Of a DNA stretch of 64,000 nucleotides, positions 9,185 through 17,903 are shown in pieces. Numbering within the stretch: position 1 is the first letter of the stretch; every line of letters starts with the position of its first letter. Below the pieces are notes generated by a model. The model worked only from the letters and a program-made list of their open reading frames with translations. It did no database searches and was not told the DNA's origin. The stretch spans positions 3,906,001-3,970,000 of the forward strand of contig NZ_CP085224.1 in the NCBI RefSeq assembly GCF_044803115.1, given 5' to 3'. The stretch is from Caenispirillum salinarum_A. GTDB taxonomy: Bacteria; Pseudomonadota; Alphaproteobacteria; Rhodospirillales; Rhodospirillaceae. The position numbers and the translations under genes are program-made.

Positions 9185-10413
9185 CACACCACGTTCAGTT
9201 CTCGCACCGGCCGGTTGGCCGGGATGCGGTCGTAGGAAAAGGCCGACAGGTCCAGGCTGACCCAGCGGCCGTGCACGATCCACTCGGCGATGCCGCGCCC
9301 CACGGCGGGAGCCTGTTGCAGGCCGTGGCCGCTGAAGCCGTTGGCGAACAGCAGGTTCCCGGCCTCGGGATGCGGGCCCAGGACGGCATTGTGGTCCAGG
9401 GTGTTGACCTCGTACAAGCCCGCCCAGGCGCCCACCTGCTTGATCGCCTCGAAGGCGGGAACGCGGTGCGCGAGGATGGGCCAGATATGGTCATCGAACA
9501 GGGGGTAATCAACGTCAAGCGCCAGGGTGTCCGGGTCGTCGGCCTCGCCGGGCGAGACACCGCAGATGAAGCGGTCCCCCTCCGGCCGCACGTAGACGCC
9601 CGACGGATCGACCATCAGCGGCAAGCCCGGCACCGGCTCGCGGCAGTCGAAGACGAAGACGCAGCGCCGCCGCGGCCGCACGGGAAGTTCCACCCCCGCC
9701 AGCGCCGCCACGTCGCCGGCCCGCGCGCCCGCGGCGTTGACCACCGTGCCGCAGGCGATGCGCCCGCCCGACCGCATGAGGACGGCCGAGACGTCGCCCC
9801 TGCCGCCGTTCGCGCGCTCGAATCCCGTCACCTCGTCGTCGACATAGGTCACGCCCAGCGACCGCGCCTTTTTGCGGAAGCCCTGGAGCAGCGCGTAGGC
9901 GTCGAACCACCCCTCCCCGCTCAGGCCGAGAGTGCCGGCAGAGACGTCGTCGGTGGTCAGCCAGGGGAAGCGGGCCGTCAGGTCGGCGGGTTCCAGCCAG
10001 GCGATGTCGGCCCCGGCGGCGGTCTGCAGCGCGTGGTTGCGCTCCAGGATGCCGCGCGTGTCGGGCGTGGCGAGGAACAGGTATCCGCCCTCCACCAGCG
10101 ACAGCGCCGGCCCGTCGTCGCCGTCCACCGCCAAACGCTCGGCGGCCTCGCGCAGGAAGCGGATGCCGTAGAGCGACATGGCGATGTTCTCGGGCACGCT
10201 GAACTGCTGGCGGATGGACGCCGCCGACAGCGCCGTGGAGCTTTCGCGATAGCTCGGGTCGCGCTCGATGACCGTGACCGTTCCGCCGAAGCCGGAGTCG
10301 CTCGCCAGGAAATAGGCGATGGCGCTGCCGATGATGCCGCCGCCGACGATGACGACGTCGCTGGACGACGGCGGGCTTCCGGTGGTCTTCGGCGGCGCGG
10401 CGGCGGCGGACAT
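9184..10413 (-). CDS. FAD-dependent oxidoreductase (DAO family)
   Basis: A 409-residue member of the D-amino-acid/sarcosine/glycine oxidase superfamily. The Rossmann FAD motif VVIVGGGIIGSAIAYFLA is at residues 20-37, and the C-terminal FAD-binding region GNLLFANGFSGHGLQQAPAVGRGIAEWI is intact. Family members oxidise secondary or primary amines (for example N-methyl amino acids or dimethylglycine); the substrate cannot be chosen here. It is the first gene of a coupled pair with the phosphatase. The ATG at 10413 fits the family, with a Ser/Pro-rich leader of about 18 residues. Confidence 0.85.
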   Translation of the reverse strand: MSAAAAPPKTTGSPPSSSDVVIVGGGIIGSAIAYFLASDSGFGGTVTVIERDPSYRESSTALSAASIRQQFSVPENIAMSLYGIRFLREAAERLAVDGDDGPALSLVEGGYLFLATPDTRGILERNHALQTAAGADIAWLEPADLTARFPWLTTDDVSAGTLGLSGEGWFDAYALLQGFRKKARSLGVTYVDDEVTGFERANGGRGDVSAVLMRSGGRIACGTVVNAAGARAGDVAALAGVELPVRPRRRCVFVFDCREPVPGLPLMVDPSGVYVRPEGDRFICGVSPGEADDPDTLALDVDYPLFDDHIWPILAHRVPAFEAIKQVGAWAGLYEVNTLDHNAVLGPHPEAGNLLFANGFSGHGLQQAPAVGRGIAEWIVHGRWVSLDLSAFSYDRIPANRPVRELNVV

Positions 10414-10516
10414 TCGGTCTCCCTGGTCTGGCGGCGGGTCCGGTTTACAGATATTTTATCGACGTTTTATCGTCGTTTTGCCCACGTTGTGTCGAAAGGC
10501 TGCGACAGATATCCGT

Positions 10517-10783
10517 TCAGCCCTCATCATCCTGGTCATCGGCGGCCCGGCTGTCCAGGTATTCGTCTATGAGGTCATAGATCACCGGCGCGGCCTCGTC
10601 GTCGCTGACGGCCAGGTTGGCGCTCTCGCCGAAAATGTTGAGGACATAGCCGCGCGCGGCGCAGACCTTTTCCAGCGCCGCGACGAAGGGAATGATGACC
10701 TCGTCGTTCAGGCTTTCGGCGGTCTGGCACTGTTCCATGCGGGCGAGAAGGTCGCGGTGCAGCGCGTCGGGGCGCTTTGCCAT
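10517..10783 (-). CDS. Small acidic protein of unknown function
   Basis: Predicted product of 88 residues, not recognised. It is acidic at its C-terminus (ADDQDDEG), has no signal peptide or membrane segment, and reads as a compact helical protein (LLARMEQCQTAESLNDEVI; LEKVCAARGYVLN). The ATG at 10783 is preceded by GGAGATG about ten bases away, and the longer open frame upstream lacks a site. It is divergent from the JmjC gene and upstream of, but more than 100 bases from, the FAD oxidoreductase, so membership in that operon is uncertain. Confidence 0.65.
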   Translation of the reverse strand: MAKRPDALHRDLLARMEQCQTAESLNDEVIIPFVAALEKVCAARGYVLNIFGESANLAVSDDEAAPVIYDLIDEYLDSRAADDQDDEG

Positions 10784-10901
10784 GGGATGAACATCTCCTT
10801 GAGGACGGCTCGGGTTTGCGCGACCGCAGTCTATCCGCCTTGACCGCGCGACGGAACCGCCTTGACGCAACCAACCTGCGCGGGCAGAAAGGCCGTGGAC
10901 C

Positions 10902-11801
10902 ATGGTGGTCAAGGACGCCACCCGCACGGTCCCGCCCCAGGCCTACTGCACGCCCGAGACCGACCGGCGCAACCAGCAGGTGCTCCAGCCCGATCCGGCC
11001 AAGGTGATGGATCTGGTGCGCGCCGGATGCTCGCTTGGCCTCAACCGCCTGGACACGCTGGACGCCGGCCTGCGGGCGGTGGGCGCGGTGCTGGAAGACG
11101 CCCTGGCCGGCAGGGCGCAGGCCAATCTGTACTACTCGCGCCGCAGCAACCAGGCCTTCGGCGTTCACAGCGACAGCCACGACGTCTTCGCCCTGCACTG
11201 CGAGGGCGAGAAGGAGTGGCATCTTTATGAAGGCGCAGACCCCGATCCCATCAACCACCCCGCCTTCAAGAAGCTGCCGCTGGAGGAACGCCGGCGCCGC
11301 GCCGGCCGGGTGGCCGAAACCCTGGTCATGAAGCCGGGCGACCTGCTTTACATTCCGCGCGGGCAATACCACGACGCCCTGTGCCGCACGGACGACTGCG
11401 TGCATGTCGCCTACGGCGTCACCCAGGTGATCGGCATGGATCTGCTGACCCTGCTGATGAACCGCGCCCCCGCCGACGCCGCCTTCCGCCGCGCCCTGCC
11501 CCACCCGGAGGCGGCGGACTACGACACCGCCCTGGCCGCGCAACTCGCGGATCTGGGGGACCGGCTGAAGGCCATGGCGTCGGACGCCGAGAGCCGCGCT
11601 TTCCTGCGCCAGTACCAGACGGAGCACTTCCGCACCCGCCGTGGCGGCTACAGCTTCCCGATCACCGGCCCCACGGCGCAGGAACAGGCGCAGGCCGCCC
11701 AGGCCAGGGCGAAGGCCGGCGGCACCCGCAGCCCCGGCGCCGGCAGGCCGCTGCCTGCGCAGGCGCGCGCGGCGATCATAGGGGCGGTGAAACCGCGCTG
11801 A
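10902..11801 (+). CDS. JmjC/cupin-fold oxygenase-like protein
   Basis: A 299-residue protein with a JmjC (cupin_4, ribosomal oxygenase) core. The Fe(II) triad is visible as H89-x-D91 in FGVHSDSHDVFALH and H157 in GDLLYIPRGQYHDA. Relatives (RoxA/YcfD, NO66) are 2-oxoglutarate hydroxylases of ribosomal proteins. Relatives usually carry roughly 60-100 residues ahead of the segment equal to VVKDATRTVPPQAY here; that part is missing, and the reading frame is closed by a stop at 10863-10865. It may be a 5' truncated or naturally short form. Its last 26 bases overlap the convergent flavoprotein gene. The C-terminal 60 residues are Ala/Gln-rich. Confidence 0.75.
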   Translation: MVVKDATRTVPPQAYCTPETDRRNQQVLQPDPAKVMDLVRAGCSLGLNRLDTLDAGLRAVGAVLEDALAGRAQANLYYSRRSNQAFGVHSDSHDVFALHCEGEKEWHLYEGADPDPINHPAFKKLPLEERRRRAGRVAETLVMKPGDLLYIPRGQYHDALCRTDDCVHVAYGVTQVIGMDLLTLLMNRAPADAAFRRALPHPEAADYDTALAAQLADLGDRLKAMASDAESRAFLRQYQTEHFRTRRGGYSFPITGPTAQEQAQAAQARAKAGGTRSPGAGRPLPAQARAAIIGAVKPR

Positions 11802-13044
11802 GGCCCAGCTCAAGCGCCATGCCGTCGGCCGCGCGCCGGGCGCTGGCGAAGGTGCCCTGCAACAGGTAGCCGCCCGTCGGCGCCTCCCAGTCCAGCATCT
11901 CGCCGGCGACGAAGACGCCCGGCAATGCCGCCAGTTCCAGCGTCGCCGGGTCCACCGCATCGAACCGGACCCCGCCGGCCGAGGAAATGGCGCGCTCCAG
12001 TCCCGCCGTGCCCGTCAGCCGCAACGGCAGGGCCTTGAGCGCGGCGGCCAGGCGGGCGGGATCGGCGCGCGTTGCGTCGTCCGTGACCTCGTGCGCCAGG
12101 GCCACCATCACCGGCGTGAACTTCAGCGCCGCCTTGAGGTGCGCGGCCAGCGACTTGCCGCCGCGCCGCGCCGCCAGGCGCTCCGCCACGGCCGCTTCCG
12201 GCAGATCGGGCTTGAGGTCCAGGTGCGCCACCGCCGCCCCTTCGGCGTCCAGCGCATCGCGCAACGGCGCCGACAGCGCGTAGACGACGCCGCCCTCGAT
12301 GCCGGCCGCCGTCACAACCATTTCGCCCTTCACGCTGCGACCGCCGAACGAGAGCGCGACGTTTTTTAGCGGCGCCCCGGCGTGGCGGTCGCGCAGGAAG
12401 GCGCTCCACTCAACCCGGAAACCGCAGTTGCTGGGGCGGAAGGGCGCCAGCGCCACGCCCCGATCAGCCAGCAGCGGTGCCCAGGCGCCGTCGGAGCCCA
12501 GCCGCGGCCAGGATGCCCCGCCCAGCGCCAGCAGGACGGCATCGAAGGTCTCTTCCCGCGCACCTTCCGGTCCTTCCACGGCCAGCACCGTCGGCGCCGC
12601 GCCGAAGCCGGTCCAGCGGTGGCGGGGGCGGAGCGTCACCCCCAGGCTTTCCAGCCGCCGCAGCCAGGCGCGCACCAGCACGCTCGCCTTGAAGCTGTCG
12701 GGGAAGACGCGGCCCGAGGAGCCGACGAAGGTGTCGATGCCGAGGCCCTTGCACCACGCCCGCAGGGCGTCGGGCGGGAAGTCCTCCAGAACCCCCGCGA
12801 ACCAGCCGGCACGGGCGCCGTAGCGGCCGACGAAGCGGTCCAGCGGCTCGGAGTGGGTCAGGTTCAGGCCGCCGCGGCCGGCCATCAGCAGCTTGCGGGC
12901 GGGCGACGGCTTGGCCTCGAAGACCGTGACGGCCGCCCCGCGCGCCGCCAGCAGCTCGGCGGCGAACAGCCCGGCGGGGCCGGCGCCGACGATGCCGATG
13001 CGCGGGGCGGAGGAAGACGGGACGACGGACTCGGACGGGTTCAT
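11776..13044 (-). CDS. NAD(P)/FAD-dependent oxidoreductase (BaiN/HI0933-like, TIGR03862 type)
   Basis: A 422-residue flavoprotein with an N-terminal dinucleotide fold (IGIVGAGPAGLFAAELLAARG) and the family motifs KLLMAGRGGLNLTHSE, GSSGRVFPDSFKAS, GGASWPRLGSDG and the C-terminal GEMLDWEAPTGGYLLQGTFASA. The biochemical role of this family is not settled. ATG at 13044 has AAAGG six bases ahead, better than the ATG at 13050. It is convergent with the JmjC gene and overlaps it by 26 bases. Confidence 0.88.
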   Translation of the reverse strand: MNPSESVVPSSSAPRIGIVGAGPAGLFAAELLAARGAAVTVFEAKPSPARKLLMAGRGGLNLTHSEPLDRFVGRYGARAGWFAGVLEDFPPDALRAWCKGLGIDTFVGSSGRVFPDSFKASVLVRAWLRRLESLGVTLRPRHRWTGFGAAPTVLAVEGPEGAREETFDAVLLALGGASWPRLGSDGAWAPLLADRGVALAPFRPSNCGFRVEWSAFLRDRHAGAPLKNVALSFGGRSVKGEMVVTAAGIEGGVVYALSAPLRDALDAEGAAVAHLDLKPDLPEAAVAERLAARRGGKSLAAHLKAALKFTPVMVALAHEVTDDATRADPARLAAALKALPLRLTGTAGLERAISSAGGVRFDAVDPATLELAALPGVFVAGEMLDWEAPTGGYLLQGTFASARRAADGMALELGLSAVSPPL

Positions 13045-13143
13045 GGCCATCCTTTATCCGGCGCAGGCGGGGCAACGCAAGGGCGCTCGCCCTCGTTGAC
13101 GGGGACAGAGCTTCTACACGCATCCACAGACAATGGAGGTCAC

Positions 13144-13359
13144 ATGAGCGACCACGTCTACAGCAAGACCGAGGTCGTCGGCTCCTCGAAGACGTCGATC
13201 GACGACGCCATCCGCAACGCCATCAAGACCGCCGGCAAGTCCATCCGCAACACCGAATGGTTCGAGGTGTCGGAACTGCGCGGCCACATCGTCGATGGCG
13301 ACGTCGGCCACTTCCAGGTTACGGTGAAGATCGGCTTCCGCTACGAAAAAGAGGACTGA
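13144..13359 (+). CDS. Dodecin, flavin-storage protein
   Basis: A 71-residue dodecin. The family pattern VYSKTEVVGSSKTSIDDAI, NTEWFEVSELRGHI and VTVKIGFRYE is complete, with the conserved Trp of the flavin-stacking site in NTEWFEV. Dodecins assemble as hollow dodecamers that bind riboflavin or FMN in the cytoplasm. The start has an excellent ribosome site (GGAGG about four bases ahead of 13144). A TTGAC sequence near 13100 may be a -35. The small gene downstream follows after seven bases. Confidence 0.93.
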   Translation: MSDHVYSKTEVVGSSKTSIDDAIRNAIKTAGKSIRNTEWFEVSELRGHIVDGDVGHFQVTVKIGFRYEKED

Positions 13360-13366
13360 TCCCGCC

Positions 13367-13630
13367 ATGACAGCCGCCGCCGGCGCCGCCGCCTTCCTGC
13401 TGGTCTGGACCTACATGACCGGACCCGACGGCGCGCCGATCGGCGGCGACCTGACCATGCAGCCCATGGCGAGCATGGATCAGTGCGAGACGGTCGGCCG
13501 CGCGACGCAGCTCTGGCTCCAGGGGCACTTCACCGACGGGGCCTCGTGGACCTGCGTGCCGGCCGATACGGCTTCTGCCCCTGCGCAATCTCCCAAAACC
13601 GCAGACGAACCCGCCGCCGCCCGCGATTAG
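13367..13630 (+). CDS. Small hypothetical protein
   Basis: An 87-residue product, not recognised. The N-terminus (AAAGAAAFLLVWTYM) is hydrophobic and could be a signal or membrane anchor. Two cysteines (in DQCETVG and WTCVPAD) could form a disulfide if exported. The tail is Ala/Pro-rich. It begins seven bases after the dodecin stop, which favours co-transcription; the ribosome site is weak. Confidence 0.5.
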   Translation: MTAAAGAAAFLLVWTYMTGPDGAPIGGDLTMQPMASMDQCETVGRATQLWLQGHFTDGASWTCVPADTASAPAQSPKTADEPAAARD

Positions 13631-13895
13631 ACCCTGTCCGCCGATCAGGCCGACCGGCAGGCGGCGCGGCATGGGAAGGCTCCTGCGCCTGCACGGCGAA
13701 ACGCGGACGCAACGGCCCGTTGCACGCGGCGGTTGACGTCGCCGTGCACGGTACCAGTCCTGGCCGTTTTGATTTCCTGTCTGCTTGGTCAAACCAAAGA
13801 TGCAGTCCGGATCTTCTGTTGTTCCATGAAATTCCGTCTATCGCAGCGCGCGGTCAAATAAAACTTTCACTTTTTATTGTAATCCCTCGAAACGC

Positions 13896-13973
13896 TTGAT
13901 AAACGCGCCGGTTGGTGCTAAGTTGGTAAATAACAATCCTTCCGGGCTTCACATTACCGGCCTCCCGGTAATG
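13896..13973 (+). promoter_or_regulatory. Probable proV promoter and inverted repeat
   Basis: The 13631-14018 gap turns AT-rich from about 13850. TTGATA (13896-13901) is followed 17 bases later by the weak -10 TAAGTT (13919-13924). Downstream, CATTACCGG (13952-13960) and CCGGTAATG (13965-13973) form a perfect 9-bp inverted repeat with a 4-base loop, a candidate operator or leader hairpin for osmotic or choline-type control. The first part of the gap (13631-13850) shows nothing clear. Confidence 0.45.
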
Positions 13974-14018
13974 CGGCAGCCCGTGTCTCTTTATGCCTAA
14001 TCCATGAGGCATTCTCAT

Positions 14019-15212
14019 ATGACCGAAAAACTGGTCGTCAAAAACCTTTACAAGATATTTGGCCCCTCCCCCAGTGAAGCGCTCAAGATGGCCCAGGACG
14101 GCGTGTCCAAGGCCGACATCTTCGAGCGCACGGGCAATACGGTGGGCGTCAACAACGCCAGCTTCAGCGTCAACAAGGGCGAGATCTTCGTCGTCATGGG
14201 CCTGTCGGGCTCGGGCAAGTCGACGCTGGTGCGCCTGCTCAACCGCCTGATCGAACCCACCGCCGGCGAGGTGGTGGTGGACGGGCAGGACATCGCCAAG
14301 CTGTCGCAGGAAGAACTGCGCAACCTGCGCCGCCGCGACATGAGCATGGTGTTCCAGTCCTTCGCCCTGCTGCCGCACATCACCGTCATCGACAACGCCG
14401 CCTTCGGCCTGGAACTGGCCGGCGTGCCGAAAGAGGAACGGCACGAGCGCGCGCTGACGGCGCTGGACCAGGTGGGGCTGAAGACCAACGCCCACAGCTA
14501 TCCGTCGGAACTGTCGGGCGGCATGCAGCAGCGCGTCGGGCTGGCCCGCGCGCTGGCGGCGGAGCCCTCCATCATGCTGATGGACGAGGCGTTTTCCGCG
14601 CTCGACCCGCTGATCCGCACGGAAATGCAGGACGAACTGATCAAGCTGCAGGCCGACAGCGACCGCACCGTGATCTTCATCTCGCACGACCTGGACGAGG
14701 CCATGCGCATCGGCGACCGCATCGCCATCATGGAAGGCGGCCGCGTCGTCCAGGTGGGCACGCCCGATGGAATCCTGCGCAACCCGGCCGATGACTACGT
14801 CCGCAGCTTCTTCCGCGGGGTCGACGTCTCCAAGGTGCTGACGGCGCGCGACATCGCCCGCAAGGAACAGGTGACGGTCATCGACCGCGCCGACATGGGC
14901 GTGCGCACGGCGCTGAAGCGGCTGGAGGACTACGATCGCGAGTACGGCTTCGTCATCGACAAGCAGATGAAGTACCACGGCTGCGTCACCGTCGAGTCTC
15001 TGCGCGTCGCGCTGAAGGAGCAGGCGGAGCCGCGCTTCTCCAATGCCTACCTGCCCATCGTCGAACCCGTGAACGGCGACACCATGCTGACCGACCTGCT
15101 GGGAGCGGTGGCCGAAAGCCCCATCGCCATTCCCGTCACCGACGAAAACGGCAAGTACCTGGGCGCCATCTCCAAGGCGCGCCTCTTGCGCACGCTGGAC
15201 CGGGAGGGCTGA
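14019..15212 (+). CDS. proV: Glycine betaine/proline ABC transporter ATPase
   Basis: Energises uptake of the compatible solutes glycine betaine and proline. The 397-residue product has Walker A GLSGSGKST at 61-69, the signature LSGGMQQRVGLARAL, Walker B IMLMDEAFSALD and the H-loop ISHDLDEAM. A C-terminal part of about 120 residues is of the CBS type found in ProV/OpuAA. ATG at 14019 has GAGG nine bases ahead; the ATG at 14004 lacks a site. proW follows after three bases, in the usual V-W-X order. Confidence 0.94.
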   Translation: MTEKLVVKNLYKIFGPSPSEALKMAQDGVSKADIFERTGNTVGVNNASFSVNKGEIFVVMGLSGSGKSTLVRLLNRLIEPTAGEVVVDGQDIAKLSQEELRNLRRRDMSMVFQSFALLPHITVIDNAAFGLELAGVPKEERHERALTALDQVGLKTNAHSYPSELSGGMQQRVGLARALAAEPSIMLMDEAFSALDPLIRTEMQDELIKLQADSDRTVIFISHDLDEAMRIGDRIAIMEGGRVVQVGTPDGILRNPADDYVRSFFRGVDVSKVLTARDIARKEQVTVIDRADMGVRTALKRLEDYDREYGFVIDKQMKYHGCVTVESLRVALKEQAEPRFSNAYLPIVEPVNGDTMLTDLLGAVAESPIAIPVTDENGKYLGAISKARLLRTLDREG

Positions 15213-15215
15213 TCC

Positions 15216-16181
15216 ATGGCCGAAGGCAACACGCTTCTCAATCCCTTCGAGGACGCCGTCATTCCGCTCGGCGACTGGGTGGAGACGGGCCTCGACTGGC
15301 TGGTCGACAACTTCCGCCCCGTCTTCCAGGCCATCCGCTGGCCGGTGGACGGCGTGCTGACGGGCATCGACGGCCTGCTGAACGGCATCCCCGCGCTGGC
15401 CATGCTGGCGATCATCGGCCTCATCGGCTGGCAGATCGCCGGCGGCCGCATGGGCATTGCCGCCGTCGTGTCCATGACCATCGTCGGCCTGATCGGCGCC
15501 TGGTCGGAAGCCATGACGACGCTCGCGCTGGTGCTGACCAGCGTGTTCTTCTGTATCCTGATCGGCGTGCCGACGGGCATCTGGCTGGCGCGCAGCGACC
15601 GGGCCCAGATGGCGCTGCGCCCGGTGCTGGACGCCATGCAGACGCTGCCGGCCTTCGTGTACCTGGTGCCCATCGTCATGCTGTTCGGCATCGGCAACGT
15701 GCCGGGCGTGGTGGTGACCATCATCTTCGCCCTGCCGCCGCTGATCCGCCTGACCAACCTGGGCATCCGCCAGGTGCCCGGCGACGTCATCGAGGCCGCC
15801 AACAGCTTCGGCGCCAGCCCGCACCAGCTTCTGTTCAAGGTCCAGCTTCCGCTGGCCATGCGGACCATCATGGCGGGCGTCAACCAGACGCTGATGCTGG
15901 CGCTGTCCATGGTCGTCATCGCGTCCATGATCGGCGTCGTCGGCCTGGGCCAGATGGTGCTGCGCGGCATCGGGCGCCTGGACATGGGCCTGGCGACCGT
16001 CGGCGGCGTGGGCATCGTCATCCTGGCCATCATCATCGACCGTTTAACCCAGGCGCTCGGCACCTCCCAGCGGGAGAAGGCCGGCGCCACCTGGCGGGAC
16101 CGCGGGCCGGCGCGTTTCTTCTTCGGCCAGAAGAAGGCGCGCGTTGCCGGCGACACGGCCGAAAAGCGCGAGACCACCTGA
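15216..16181 (+). CDS. proW: Glycine betaine/proline ABC transporter permease
   Basis: A 321-residue inner-membrane permease with about six to seven hydrophobic segments (for example LAMLAIIGLIGWQIA and TLALVLTSVFFCILIGVP). The EAA-type cytoplasmic loop that docks on ProV is visible as GDVIEAANSFGASPHQLLFKVQLP. The N-terminal cytoplasmic stretch (DWVETGLDWLVDNFRPVFQ) is characteristic of ProW. It lies three bases behind proV. Confidence 0.94.
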   Translation: MAEGNTLLNPFEDAVIPLGDWVETGLDWLVDNFRPVFQAIRWPVDGVLTGIDGLLNGIPALAMLAIIGLIGWQIAGGRMGIAAVVSMTIVGLIGAWSEAMTTLALVLTSVFFCILIGVPTGIWLARSDRAQMALRPVLDAMQTLPAFVYLVPIVMLFGIGNVPGVVVTIIFALPPLIRLTNLGIRQVPGDVIEAANSFGASPHQLLFKVQLPLAMRTIMAGVNQTLMLALSMVVIASMIGVVGLGQMVLRGIGRLDMGLATVGGVGIVILAIIIDRLTQALGTSQREKAGATWRDRGPARFFFGQKKARVAGDTAEKRETT

Positions 16182-16272
16182 TCCCGCGCGCCGCCCTTTG
16201 CATCAAGCACGTTTGACCACCAAGCCTCATTCCATCCGAGTCTGAAGCAGACACCAGACAGAGGAGTCATTC

Positions 16273-17289
16273 ATGAGCCATCGCATCTCTTTCCGCGGCC
16301 TGCTTGCCACCGGCGCCGCCCTGGGCGGCCTGATGGTCGCCGGGCCCGCCCTTGCCGCCGAGATGCCGGGTGACGGCGTCGACGTGACGCCCGCCACCAG
16401 CTCCATCGCCGAGGAAATCTTCCAGACCAAGATCCTGATGATGGGCCTGGAAGAGCTGGGCTACGACGTCAACTCCCACATCGAGCTGGCCTACCCCACC
16501 ATGCACCTGGGCATCGCCAACGGGGACATCACCTATTCGGCGACCCACTGGGACCCGCTGCACAAGGCGTTCTTCGAGAAGGCCGGCGGCGAGGACGAGA
16601 TCTGGCGCTCCAACGCCTACATCGAGAACTCCCTCCAGGGCTACCTGATCGACAAGAAGACGGCCGATGAACACGACATCGACAACGTCGAGGACCTGAA
16701 GGACCCCGAGATCGCCAAGCTGTTCGACGCCGACGGCGACGGCAAGGCCGACCTGACCGGCTGCAACCCCGGCTGGGGCTGCGAACGGGTGATCGAGCAT
16801 CACCTGGACGAGTACGGCCTGCGCGACACCGTCGAGCACAACCAGGGCAGCTACTTCGCCCTGATGGCCGACACCATCACCCGCTTCGAGAACGGCGAGC
16901 CGATCCTGTACTACACCTGGACGCCGCTGTGGGTCTCGGGCGTGCTGACGCCGGGCGAGAACGTGGAGTGGCTGGAAGTGCCCTACACCTCGCTGCCCGA
17001 CGAGCAGAACCCCGAGACGGAAACCGCCGAGGGCCTGAACCTGGGCTTCGCGGTGAACACCCAGCGCATCATGGCGACGCGCGACTGGATCGAGGAAAAC
17101 CCGGCCGCGGCCGCCTTCTTCGACGCCGCCGACCTGCCGGTGAACGACGTCTCCGCCCAGAACCTGCTGATGCGCGAGGGCGAGGACAGCATGAAGGACA
17201 TCGAGCGCCACGCGGCCACCTGGATCGAGGAAAACCGCAAGGAGTTCGACAGCTGGCTGAAGGCCGCCCGCGACGCCGCCGCGCAGTAA
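16273..17289 (+). CDS. proX: Glycine betaine/proline-binding periplasmic protein
   Basis: A 338-residue substrate-binding protein with a signal peptide (RGLLATGAALGGLMVAGPALA, cleavage near 28). The ProX/OpuAC pattern is present: EEIFQTKILMMGLEELGYDV, YSATHWDPLHKAFFEKAGG, the cysteine pair in GCNPGWGCERV, and ILYYTWTPLWVS, which contributes aromatic box residues for quaternary ammonium binding. A GAGGAG sequence lies eight bases before the ATG. It completes the proVWX operon and is followed by a strong terminator. Confidence 0.93.
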   Translation: MSHRISFRGLLATGAALGGLMVAGPALAAEMPGDGVDVTPATSSIAEEIFQTKILMMGLEELGYDVNSHIELAYPTMHLGIANGDITYSATHWDPLHKAFFEKAGGEDEIWRSNAYIENSLQGYLIDKKTADEHDIDNVEDLKDPEIAKLFDADGDGKADLTGCNPGWGCERVIEHHLDEYGLRDTVEHNQGSYFALMADTITRFENGEPILYYTWTPLWVSGVLTPGENVEWLEVPYTSLPDEQNPETETAEGLNLGFAVNTQRIMATRDWIEENPAAAAFFDAADLPVNDVSAQNLLMREGEDSMKDIERHAATWIEENRKEFDSWLKAARDAAAQ

Positions 17290-17330
17290 GCGCCGGGCGT
17301 CCGCGGCGGATAACGCCGAGCATGACGGAA

Positions 17331-17360
17331 GGGCGGGCACCGCAGGGTGCCCGCCCTTTT
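17331..17360 (+). terminator. Rho-independent terminator of proVWX
   Basis: GGGCGGGCACC (17331-17341) pairs perfectly with GGTGCCCGCCC (17346-17356) across the 4-base loop GCAG, followed by TTTT (17357-17360). Confidence 0.92.
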
Positions 17361-17396
17361 CCGTGCCAGTCCACCGAAAGCGCCAGCGCGCCGCCC

Positions 17397-17903
17397 CTAC
17401 ACCTCCACCCCGCCCCAGCGCGCCAGCAGGGGCACCACGACGGGTTCGGCCGGGGAGGTATAGGCGGCCGGGGCGAGGCTGGTGAAGAGGACCTCGTCGG
17501 CGACCATCACCATGGCAACCACCGCCAACCGCTCGCCGGGGGCCAGCGGGGCGGCGGAGCGCGGGTCCCAGGTCAGGCGGAACGGCACGGGCGGGGCCAT
17601 GGGGCCGGCGACCCAGGCCGTCGCCAGCACGCCGCGCGGGGTCCGGCCCGGACCCAGGCGGACCAGTTGCACCCGCGCCAGGGCCTCGGGCGGCAGCACC
17701 ACCGGCTCGCGGTAGACCAGCGCCCCCTGCACCACATCAGGGTCCACCGCCGGCCGGGCCGGGCCGAGGGAGGCACCGGCCGCGTCGAAAGGCGGCGAGA
17801 CCGGTTGCGGCGGCGCTGGCGCCGGCCCGCCGCCCGCGCAGCCTGCCACCGCCGACGCCAGCATCCCCACCAGCAGCGCGCCGCCCGCGCGCCGGGGGCT
17901 CAT
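17397..17903 (-). CDS. YbaY/YscW-type lipoprotein
   Basis: A 168-residue predicted lipoprotein: the leader ends in the lipobox ASAVAGC (Cys about 21). The mature part (QGALVYREPVVLPPEALARVQLV, then PVPFRLTWDP and VLFTSLAPAAYT) is the beta-rich pattern of YbaY-family envelope lipoproteins, related to type III pilotin folds. Function in the family is poorly known. Its start overlaps the stop of the HepT-like gene by four bases (ATGA), so both are translated from one message. Confidence 0.7.
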   Translation of the reverse strand: MSPRRAGGALLVGMLASAVAGCAGGGPAPAPPQPVSPPFDAAGASLGPARPAVDPDVVQGALVYREPVVLPPEALARVQLVRLGPGRTPRGVLATAWVAGPMAPPVPFRLTWDPRSAAPLAPGERLAVVAMVMVADEVLFTSLAPAAYTSPAEPVVVPLLARWGGVEV

